DNA of 13,164 bases, taken from an uncultured beta proteobacterium. GTDB taxonomy: Bacteria > Pseudomonadota > Gammaproteobacteria > Burkholderiales > Burkholderiaceae_C. Location: positions 1 through 13,164 of the forward strand of contig CAJASG010000147.1 in assembly GCA_903944555.1 (NCBI GenBank). Direction: 5' to 3'. Below, piece after piece: positions 7,573 through 13,164 of the stretch (positions are counted from its first letter, which is position 1; each line of letters begins with the position of its first letter). The notes below the pieces were generated by a model. It was not told the origin of the DNA, ran no database searches, and saw only the letters and a program-made list of their open reading frames with translations. Both the position numbers and the translations under genes were made by a program.

Positions 7573-8001
7573 ATGTCTGACAACTCAAGCCCCGCCTCCG
7601 TGCAATTGCCGACCGACCAAGACCTGGTGCTCAAAGTCATTCCCATGCCGGGCGACTGCAATGCCAATGGCGATATCTTTGGCGGTTGGGTGATGGCGCA
7701 GGTTGATCTGGCGGGCTCGGTGGTTCCGGCACGCTACACACAGGGGCGCATGGCCACCGTGGCTGTGAACGAGTTTGTATTCAAGCAGCCGGTGCGGGTG
7801 GGCGACATCCTGTCGATTTTCTCCAAGGTCAGCCGCATCGGACGCACTTCCATCACGGTGAAGGTGGAGGTCTACGCGGAGCGTTTCAGCCGCCAGGGCC
7901 AGTACATCAAGGTCACGGAAGCCTCCCTCACCTACGTGGCCATCGACGACAATGGCAAGCCGCGCGAAATCCCCAAGATGGACCCTGCAGCCGCTATCTA
8001 A
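7573..8001 (+). CDS. Acyl-CoA thioesterase, YciA type (hotdog fold)
   Basis: YciA-type enzymes hydrolyse a broad range of acyl-CoA thioesters to free acid and CoA in the cytosol. The 142-residue protein contains the family's active-site block CNANGDIFGGWVMAQVDLAG (residues 29-48), with the expected catalytic Asp45. The rest of the single hotdog domain (VNEFVFKQPVRVGD, TEASLTYVAID, GKPREIP) lines up well with E. coli YciA (about 132 residues). No membrane segment is present. The last codons (GCT ATC TAA) are supplied by a palindromic repeat, so the C terminus ends PAAAI because of it. The gene diverges from the MFS permease and is followed by 283 non-coding bases before the liv operon, so it is probably its own transcription unit. 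Family is secure; substrate is not known. Confidence 0.93.
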   Translation: MSDNSSPASVQLPTDQDLVLKVIPMPGDCNANGDIFGGWVMAQVDLAGSVVPARYTQGRMATVAVNEFVFKQPVRVGDILSIFSKVSRIGRTSITVKVEVYAERFSRQGQYIKVTEASLTYVAIDDNGKPREIPKMDPAAAI

Positions 8002-8050
8002 TTAGTAGCTGCTTGCGCAGGATCCACGGGGGCTAGAGGCCGATTTGACT
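7993..8050. repeat. Palindromic intergenic-type repeat, copy B (overlaps the thioesterase stop)
   Basis: This is the second copy of the element at 780-838. Bases 7993-8019 match at 24 of 27 positions, and the similarity fades through an ACGGGGGCT block to GATTT near 8046. The core contains CTAATTAG with GCTA and TAGC arms. It starts nine bases before the end of the thioesterase gene and provides its TAA (7999-8001). I recall similar short repeats ending in AGCTGCTTGCGC as common in Comamonadaceae intergenic DNA, but could not check this. Confidence 0.7.
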
Positions 8051-8075
8051 CAAAATTTCCCATGACGACCAGCAC

Positions 8076-8089
8076 CCGCTGAAAAGCGG
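8076..8089 (+). other. Short hairpin with GAAA tetraloop
   Basis: CCGCT-GAAA-AGCGG forms a perfect 5-bp stem closed by a GNRA tetraloop. No T-tract follows, so an intrinsic terminator is not indicated. It lies between the thioesterase gene and the liv operon; it may be a 3' end or leader structure, or chance. Confidence 0.3.
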
Positions 8090-8113
8090 ATTGCAACGGC
8101 CCATGCCAATCAA

Positions 8114-8147
8114 GCGCGGCAGGCGCACCGTGCCGCTGTCACCGCGC
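8114..8147 (+). other. Two competing GC-rich hairpins upstream of the liv operon
   Basis: GCGCGG (8114-8119) can pair perfectly with CCGCGC (8142-8147). Alternatively GCGGCA (8116-8121) can pair perfectly with TGCCGC (8131-8136). The two stems share bases 8116-8119, so they exclude each other. The larger one is followed by a pyrimidine-rich run (8149-8165, with scattered Ts but no solid T-tract). It could act as a terminator for the thioesterase transcript or as an attenuator-like leader of liv. Confidence 0.35.
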
Positions 8148-8274
8148 CGTCTCTTCTGGTTTCTACTGAGACTGTCATAGGGAACCGATTAAATAGTCCC
8201 AAGAGCGACATGTAATCAGTGACAACCCTATCAAGGATTTCCAAAGCTCCCGCTATAACCATAGTCAGAACAAC

Positions 8275-8280
8275 AGGAGA
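8275..8280 (+). promoter_or_regulatory. Ribosome binding site that sets the livH GTG start
   Basis: AGGAGA ends 4 bases before the GTG at 8285. The spacing to the out-of-frame ATG at 8283 is only 2 bases, which is too short. This supports GTG 8285 over the longer frame beginning at GTG 8219. Confidence 0.65.
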
Positions 8281-8284
8281 CCAT

Positions 8285-9181
8285 GTGCAGTTTCTTCAAT
8301 TGCTGATCAGCGGTGTCGCACAAGGGTGCATCTACGGCCTGATTGCGCTGGGCTTTGTGCTCATATACAAGGCTACCGAAACCGTTAGCTTCGCCCAAGG
8401 CGAACTGATGATGCTGGGCGCTTTTGGCGGGCTGGTCGGCATGACCATGCTGGGCTTCCCCTATTGGCTTGCCGTTGCCAGTGCCATCCTGGGCATGGCG
8501 GCGTTTGGCGTGCTACTGGAACGCATCGTGATACGGCCAATTCTGGGACAGCCCGCGTTTTCCATTGTGATGCTGACGATTGGCATTGGCTACGTGGCAC
8601 GCGGCTTGATCACCATGATTCCCGGCATCGGCACCGATACCCAGGCCCTGCCCGTACCCTACAAAGACGAGATCTGGAAATTCGGCGGCAACGAATTCGG
8701 CGTCGGTGCGCTGGTGCTGAATGTCGAGCACATGGTGGTGATTGGCGCCACCGGCGTGTTGTGCGTGCTGCTGTTTGCCCTGTTTCGGTACAGCAAGCTG
8801 GGGATTGCGATGCAAGCTGCATCCCAAAACCAGCTGGCCGCCTATTACATGGGTATACCAGTGCAGCGACTCAATGGCATTGCCTGGGGCCTAGCTGCCG
8901 CAGTGGCGGCGATTGCGGGCTTGCTGCTGGCGCCCATCACGTTTGTACACGCCAACATGGGCTTCATTGGACTCAAGGCCTTTCCCGCCGCAGTTGTGGG
9001 CGGCTTCGGCAGCTTGCCCGGCGCCATTGTGGGCGGGCTACTGATTGGCATCGTCGAGTCCTTCTCGGGGTTTTACCTACCGGATGGTGTCAAGGACATT
9101 GCCGCCTACGTTGTGGTGCTCGTCATGCTCATGGTCAAACCCAACGGTTTGTTTGGCGAAAAGCTACGCAAAAAAGTATGA
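8285..9181 (+). CDS. livH: Branched-chain-amino-acid-type ABC permease, LivH family
   Basis: This is one of the two inner-membrane permeases of a HAAT-family importer. From the GTG at 8285 it has 298 residues (MQFLQLLISGVAQGCIYGLIALGFVLIYKATETVSFAQGELMML), the normal length and the classic LivH opening. About eight hydrophobic segments follow, with the ATPase-coupling region around GIPVQRLNGIAWGLAAAVAAIAG and the conserved GFIGLKAFPAAVVGGFGSLPGAIVGG. The frame is open upstream to 8219, but the strong ribosome site and family length favour 8285. Its last codon overlaps the livM start (ATGA). Such transporters carry amino acids or, in many proteobacteria, aromatic and other carboxylates; the neighbouring CoA ligase points to the latter. 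The symbol names the family, not a proven substrate. Confidence 0.93.
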   Translation: MQFLQLLISGVAQGCIYGLIALGFVLIYKATETVSFAQGELMMLGAFGGLVGMTMLGFPYWLAVASAILGMAAFGVLLERIVIRPILGQPAFSIVMLTIGIGYVARGLITMIPGIGTDTQALPVPYKDEIWKFGGNEFGVGALVLNVEHMVVIGATGVLCVLLFALFRYSKLGIAMQAASQNQLAAYYMGIPVQRLNGIAWGLAAAVAAIAGLLLAPITFVHANMGFIGLKAFPAAVVGGFGSLPGAIVGGLLIGIVESFSGFYLPDGVKDIAAYVVVLVMLMVKPNGLFGEKLRKKV

Positions 9182-10254
9182 GATTTATATTTAAAACCGA
9201 TTACGGGCAAGACATCAATCTTGCTAAACATGGTGGGCATGTCTTTTGGTATGGCGCACTGATGCTCTTATTGGTGGCGGCCCCTTGGCTGTTTGCCGAG
9301 TACTGGCTGGCACAACTCACCTTTGTCCTGATTTATTCGGTTGCCGGCTTGGGCCTGATGCTGCTGGCAGGTTTCACTGGCCTATTCTCCTTGGGCCACG
9401 CGGCCTTTCTGGGCGTCGGTGCGTACACGCAAGCGGTCTTGACCAATATGGGCGTGCCTTTTCCTATTGCGCTGGCCTGTGCGGCGGGCTTGTCGGCATC
9501 GGTGGGCCTGGTCGTGGGTTTGCCCGCGCTGCGCGTCAAGGGCATTTACCTCGGTATGGCCACTCTGTCGTTTGGCTTCATTGTGGAAGAGGTACTGGCA
9601 CGCTGGGAGTCCGTCACCGGTGGTAACGCAGGTATTCATATCAAGAAACCCGACATGTTTGGCTGGGTGCTGGAAACCGGTGACCAGTTCTACTGGCTGT
9701 GCCTGGTCATCACAGTGTTGGCCACACTGGGCATTCTCAACTTGCTGCGCTCACCCACCGGGCGGGCCTTTGTGGCAATACGGGACTCCGAAATTTCCGC
9801 GCAAAGCATGGGCATCCATCTGGCGTACTACAAGACCTTGTCTTTTTCGCTGTCCGCCGCGCTGGCCGGAATCGCCGGAGCCTTGTATGCGCACAAGCTG
9901 CAATTCATCTCGCCCGACCAGTTCAATATTTTGCAGTCCATTGATCTGTTGCTGATGATCGTGATTGGCGGCGCTGGGTCGGTACACGGTGCCTTTTTAG
10001 GTGCGATCTTCCTGATCAGCATGCCGCAAGCGATCGCCATGGTGAAAGACTACTTGCCCGCCGCAATCGGACAAGCCCCTGGCCTGCAAGGCGTGGTGTA
10101 CGGTGTGGTGGTAATTGCCTTTGTGCTGTTTGAGCCCATGGGCTTGTATGGACGATGGCTGAAGATACGCACCTACCTACAGATGTTCCCGTTCTACCGC
10201 AAAGGCATGTTCAAGCGGCAAAAATCCTTCCAGAAATCGGATCGCCTGAAATGA
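9178..10254 (+). CDS. livM: Branched-chain-amino-acid-type ABC permease, LivM family
   Basis: This is the second permease of the importer, 358 residues from the ATG at 9178, which overlaps the livH stop by four bases. Family landmarks include LLAGFTGLFSLGHAAFLGVGAYT (about 61-83), LPALRVKGIYLGMATLSFGFI (about 117-137) and the coupling region AIRDSEISAQSMGI followed by KTLSFSLSAALAGIAGALYA. Near the C terminus VIGGAGSVHGAFLGA and FEPMGLYGRW are also typical. The last 30 residues form a basic cytoplasmic tail (RTYLQMFPFYRKGMFKRQKSFQKSDRLK), absent from E. coli LivM. As I recall, it is common in the liv clusters that contain a CoA ligase. It ends in an ATGA overlap with livG. Confidence 0.93.
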   Translation: MRFIFKTDYGQDINLAKHGGHVFWYGALMLLLVAAPWLFAEYWLAQLTFVLIYSVAGLGLMLLAGFTGLFSLGHAAFLGVGAYTQAVLTNMGVPFPIALACAAGLSASVGLVVGLPALRVKGIYLGMATLSFGFIVEEVLARWESVTGGNAGIHIKKPDMFGWVLETGDQFYWLCLVITVLATLGILNLLRSPTGRAFVAIRDSEISAQSMGIHLAYYKTLSFSLSAALAGIAGALYAHKLQFISPDQFNILQSIDLLLMIVIGGAGSVHGAFLGAIFLISMPQAIAMVKDYLPAAIGQAPGLQGVVYGVVVIAFVLFEPMGLYGRWLKIRTYLQMFPFYRKGMFKRQKSFQKSDRLK

Positions 10255-11090
10255 CCGACACCCTTTTATCCGCCAAAAACCTCAGCGTCCGCTTCGGCGG
10301 GGTGCTGGCCGTCAACAACGTCAGCTTTGATGTCAAACAGGGCGAGGTCTTCACCCTGATTGGACCCAACGGCGCCGGCAAGACCACCGTCTTCAACCTG
10401 ATCAGTCGCATCTATACACCCACCATGGGCGAGATCGATTACCGGGGCCCAAATGGGTTGATCAAACTGACCGAGCAAGCGCCACAAGATGTGGCAGCGC
10501 TGGGCATTGCCCGGACATTTCAGAACATTGAACTCTTCGAGCACGCCTCCGTCCTGCACAACCTTTTGATTGGGCGCCACACGCACCGCAAAACCGGCGT
10601 ATGGCGCGACCTGTTCTTCACCGCCCAGGCCCGTGAGGCCGAGCTGTTAGCAAGGGAAAAAGCGGAAGAAGTCATCGATTTCTTGGGCTTGCAACATTAC
10701 CGGGACACCTTTGTAGCAGGGCTGCCCTACGGTGTGCGCAAAGTGGTGGAAATGGCCCGCGCCCTGTGCACCGAGCCCAAGCTACTACTGCTTGATGAGC
10801 CGTCCAGCGGCTTGAATGTCGAGGAAACCGACGACATGGCCTTCTGGATTCAGGACATCAAAAACGAACTCGGCATTACCGTACTGATGGTGGAACATGA
10901 CATGAGCCTGGTCTCCAAAGTATCGGACCGGGTGCTGGCCATGAACCAGGGTGAAGTATTGGCCATGGGCACACCGCGCGAGGTACAAAACGACCCCGGC
11001 GTGATCGAGGCCTACCTAGGCTCGATCGACGACGTGTCTTCATTGCGCCGGACACCGTTGGAACAAGACAGCACAAGGGAGGCCGCATGA
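10251..11090 (+). CDS. livG: ABC transporter ATPase, LivG family
   Basis: This cytoplasmic ATPase powers the LivHM-type permease pair as a heterodimer with the LivF-type subunit. It has 279 residues. Visible motifs are Walker A GPNGAGKTT (38-46), Q-loop RTFQNIELF (about 88-96), signature LPYGVRK (158-164), Walker B LLLLDEP (178-184), and H-loop VEHD with His216. The signature departs from LSGGQ but LivG proteins usually have an altered form such as LxYGQQR. The frame is open upstream to 10155, but the ATG at 10251 overlaps the livM stop (ATGA) and gives the typical MxxxLLSAKNLSVRFGG opening. The C-terminal tail after residue 255 (DDVSSLRRTPLEQDSTREAA) is polar and has no known role. It overlaps livF by ATGA. 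Confidence 0.93.
   Translation: MTDTLLSAKNLSVRFGGVLAVNNVSFDVKQGEVFTLIGPNGAGKTTVFNLISRIYTPTMGEIDYRGPNGLIKLTEQAPQDVAALGIARTFQNIELFEHASVLHNLLIGRHTHRKTGVWRDLFFTAQAREAELLAREKAEEVIDFLGLQHYRDTFVAGLPYGVRKVVEMARALCTEPKLLLLDEPSSGLNVEETDDMAFWIQDIKNELGITVLMVEHDMSLVSKVSDRVLAMNQGEVLAMGTPREVQNDPGVIEAYLGSIDDVSSLRRTPLEQDSTREAA
11076..11082 (+). promoter_or_regulatory. Ribosome binding site of livF inside livG
   Basis: AGGGAGG lies within the last codons of livG, 4 bases before the ATG at 11087. It is a strong internal Shine-Dalgarno sequence, so livF can start on its own as well as by coupling. Confidence 0.55.
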
Positions 11091-11884
11091 GCCCATCGCC
11101 ACCCCCCATCAGCGATTTGCCGGTGCTCAAGCTGCTCAATGTCGAGAGCGCCTACGGCCCCATCAAGGCCATTCGCGGCGTCAGCCTGCAGGTGCGCCGG
11201 GGAGAAATTGCCACGGTACTGGGCTCCAACGGCGCGGGCAAGACCACGATTTTGAAAACCATCTCTGGCATCCTCGATCCGCGCAAAGGGTCTATCGAGT
11301 TCAAGGGTAATGACATCACCGCCAAAGACCCGGCCTTTATCGTGCAGCAGGGTCTGAGCCATGTGCCCGAGGGGCGTGAAGTGTTCCCCCTGCTCAGCGT
11401 GCGTGACAACCTTCAAATGGGAGCCTATACCCGCTCTGACCGCGATGGCGTGGCGCATGACATGGAGGCGGTGTTTGGCTACTTTCCAATTCTGCGCGAG
11501 CGGGCCGCACAAGACGCTGGCCTGCTCTCGGGTGGTCAGCAACAAATGCTGGCGATATCTCGCGCCCTGATGGCCAATCCGGATTTGATCTTGCTCGATG
11601 AGCCCAGCCTGGGCCTCTCGCCCAAGCTCACCAAGGAGATTTTTGAGATCGTGGTGCGCATTAACCGCGAGCGCGGCACCACCATTTTGCTGGTGGAACA
11701 AAACGCCAACATGGCGCTCAACGCCTCGGACTATGGCTATGTGCTGGAGAACGGCCGCATCGTCATGGAGGACACGTGTGCCCACCTGCGCGAGAAGGAC
11801 GACATCAAGGAGTTCTATCTGGGCTTGAAAGAAGACGGCGTGCGCGGTGAGCGCCGCTGGAAGAAGAAAAAAACATGGCGCTAA
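11087..11884 (+). CDS. livF: ABC transporter ATPase, LivF family
   Basis: This is the second ATPase of the importer, 265 residues from the ATG at 11087. Motifs are Walker A GSNGAGKTT (46-54), PEGREVFPLLSVRDNL (94-109) typical of LivF, signature LSGGQQQ (147-153), Walker B LILLDEP (167-173), and VEQN (203-206) where LivF proteins carry Gln in place of the H-loop His. The N terminus has a short Pro/Ser extension before VLKLLNVESAYG. The C-terminal tail is unusually basic (RGERRWKKKKTWR) and, like the LivM tail, may be a trait of the ligase-linked transporter group. It starts in an ATGA overlap with livG and ends 4 bases before the CoA ligase gene. Confidence 0.94.
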   Translation: MSPSPPPISDLPVLKLLNVESAYGPIKAIRGVSLQVRRGEIATVLGSNGAGKTTILKTISGILDPRKGSIEFKGNDITAKDPAFIVQQGLSHVPEGREVFPLLSVRDNLQMGAYTRSDRDGVAHDMEAVFGYFPILRERAAQDAGLLSGGQQQMLAISRALMANPDLILLDEPSLGLSPKLTKEIFEIVVRINRERGTTILLVEQNANMALNASDYGYVLENGRIVMEDTCAHLREKDDIKEFYLGLKEDGVRGERRWKKKKTWR

Positions 11885-11888
11885 CAGC

Positions 11889-13164
11889 ATGACCACACTC
11901 TGGGATTTAAGCGGCATTCAGCCCAACAACAACATCGTGCTGCCGGGCGAGACCATTCCTGCCCTGTTCTGGAACGCAGTGGCCAAACGCGGCCCCAACA
12001 TCTGGATGCGCCAAAAGCACCTGGGGTTGTGGCGCAGCTGGACCTGGAATCAGACCGGTGACGCGGTCAGTGAAATCGCGGGCGGATTGATGAGCCTGGG
12101 TTTTGCCAAGGGCGAGTGCGCCTCCATCCTCGCCAACACGGTCGTCGAGTGGGTCTGGGCTGATCTGGCGGTACTGTCCTGCGGCGGTGTTTCCAATGGA
12201 ATCTACCCGACCGACGCACCCTCCCAAGTGAACTACCTGTGCGAAGACTCGCGTACGGTGCTGCTGTTTGTGGAGGACGATGAGCAGTTGGACAAAGCAC
12301 TGGAGGTCCGCAAGCATCTACCCGGTTTGCGCAAGATTGTTGTGTTCGACATGGAGGGCCTGCGCAATCTGGACGATCCAGATGTGATCAGCCTGGACGC
12401 CTTGCGCGTCTTGGGCAGGGCCTATCTGGCATCGCACCCCAATGAGCTCCAACAACGCGCAGCGGCCTGCCAGCCGGACGACCTGGCGATATTGGTCTAC
12501 ACCTCCGGCACCACGGGCAAGCCCAAGGGCGCAATGCACCTCCACAGTGGATTGGTGTACACCGTGCGCGGGTTCAACACCCTGGTCGCGCAAGACGAGC
12601 GCGACGAGCGCATGTGCTTTCTTCCGCTGTGCCATATTGCCGAGCGCATGGGCGGTGAATACTTTGCGCTGTACACGGGCGCCAAACTTAACTTTGTCGA
12701 GAACCCCGAGACCATCCCCGAGAACGTGCGCGAAATCGCCCCCACGGTATTCACCGCCGTACCGCGCGTGTGGGAAAAGTTCTACTCGGGTGTCATGATC
12801 TCCCTGAAAGAAGCCGGCTTCATTCAGCAAGCGGCTTATGCCTGGGGCATCGGCGTGGGCACTGCCATTGCCGACCGGGTGTTGGCGGGACAATCCGTGG
12901 GCGCTTGGCTGAAAATCAAGTTCACGGTGGCACAGTGGCTTGCATTGAACAACGTGCGCAAACTCATTGGCATCCACCGGGCCCGCTTTCTGGTGACGGG
13001 GGCTGCGCCCATTTCCCCCGACCTGGTCCGCTGGTACTTGGCCTTGGGCGGGCCGATGCTGGAGGTCTGGGGCATGCCCGAAACCTGCGGCGCCTCCACC
13101 GGCGTACCTGCCGACAAGATGACGCCCGGCTACAGCGGCCCTGCCGCCAGTTTCACTGACGTGC
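11889..13164 (+). CDS. AMP-forming acyl-CoA ligase, long-chain (LC-FACS-like) type; C-terminal part outside window
   Basis: The enzyme activates a carboxylic acid with ATP to an acyl-adenylate, then to a CoA thioester. The frame is open from ATG 11889 to the window end (425 residues); relatives are about 600-650, so the C-terminal domain is missing here. The phosphate-binding motif YTSGTTGKPKG is at 204-214. FLPLCHIAERMGGEYFALYTGA and TAVPRVWEKFYSGV follow in the pattern of long-chain acyl-CoA synthetases (COG1022-like). GAAPISPDLVRWYLALG then leads to WGMPETCG (394-401), the adenylate-binding motif with Pro where Thr or Ser is usual. It lies 4 bases after livF, so it is co-transcribed with the importer and probably acts on the imported acid. 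The exact substrate (fatty, aromatic or branched acid) cannot be read from sequence. Confidence 0.92.
   Translation, partial: MTTLWDLSGIQPNNNIVLPGETIPALFWNAVAKRGPNIWMRQKHLGLWRSWTWNQTGDAVSEIAGGLMSLGFAKGECASILANTVVEWVWADLAVLSCGGVSNGIYPTDAPSQVNYLCEDSRTVLLFVEDDEQLDKALEVRKHLPGLRKIVVFDMEGLRNLDDPDVISLDALRVLGRAYLASHPNELQQRAAACQPDDLAILVYTSGTTGKPKGAMHLHSGLVYTVRGFNTLVAQDERDERMCFLPLCHIAERMGGEYFALYTGAKLNFVENPETIPENVREIAPTVFTAVPRVWEKFYSGVMISLKEAGFIQQAAYAWGIGVGTAIADRVLAGQSVGAWLKIKFTVAQWLALNNVRKLIGIHRARFLVTGAAPISPDLVRWYLALGGPMLEVWGMPETCGASTGVPADKMTPGYSGPAASFTDV

Noticed and set aside
8254..8259. TATAAC as a -10 box for the liv operon
   Set aside because: No acceptable -35 hexamer lies 16-18 bases upstream; a single -10-like hexamer is not enough.
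8219..8284. Longer N terminus for livH from GTG 8219
   Set aside because: The extra 22 residues are not LivH-like, there is no ribosome site before 8219, and a strong AGGAGA precedes GTG 8285.
8002..8284. A small protein gene or tRNA in the longest intergenic gap
   Set aside because: No open frame with a ribosome site and no cloverleaf pattern is visible; only a repeat copy and hairpins are present.
8464..9177. Upstream extension of the livM frame, overlapping livH
   Set aside because: Its translation is a Cys/Arg/His-rich out-of-frame reading of livH; livM starts naturally at 9178 with an ATGA overlap.
12318..12977. Minus-strand open frame of 219 codons inside the CoA ligase gene
   Set aside because: The plus strand encodes ligase motifs throughout this region, and the minus-strand translation shows no domain.
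1..13164. Mobile element, CRISPR array or defence system
   Set aside because: No transposase, integrase, regularly spaced repeats, nuclease or toxin-antitoxin pattern was seen on either strand.

Overview
The window looks like chromosomal DNA of a GC-rich betaproteobacterium, most likely Comamonadaceae (Rhodoferax/Polaromonas-like). This rests on protein character, on a liv-type transporter operon that contains a CoA ligase, and on an intergenic palindromic repeat of a type I associate with that family. The genus is inference. There are no rRNA or tRNA genes, CRISPR arrays, insertion sequences or phage genes.

Left block (1-7449, all minus strand). In transcription order: an MFS permease, an Atm1-type ABC exporter, a small membrane-anchored protein of unknown function, a 77-residue unknown protein, a HypT-like LysR regulator, dihydroorotase (pyrC), a DUF3025 protein and htpX (cut by the window edge). 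From the exporter to DUF3025, gaps are 64 bases or less. lysR and pyrC share an ATGA overlap and pyrC and DUF3025 overlap by 16 bases, so this is probably one or two transcription units. htpX is set apart by 128 bases holding its own candidate promoter and a leader hairpin.

Right block (7573-13164, all plus strand). A YciA-type acyl-CoA thioesterase is followed by a 283-base non-coding stretch with a repeat copy and several hairpins. Then comes a tight operon livH-livM-livG-livF joined by three ATGA overlaps, and 4 bases later an AMP-forming acyl-CoA ligase that runs off the window. The operon encodes two permeases and two ATPases of a branched-chain-amino-acid-type (HAAT) importer. No substrate-binding protein is present in the window. 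The ligase suggests the imported substrate is a carboxylic acid that is activated to a CoA thioester on entry.

Most of the window is ordinary housekeeping and transport DNA. The most notable signal is a palindromic repeat present twice. One copy is read in frame as extra residues inside the DUF3025 protein; the other supplies the stop codon of the thioesterase gene. I found no convincing new defence or mobile system.
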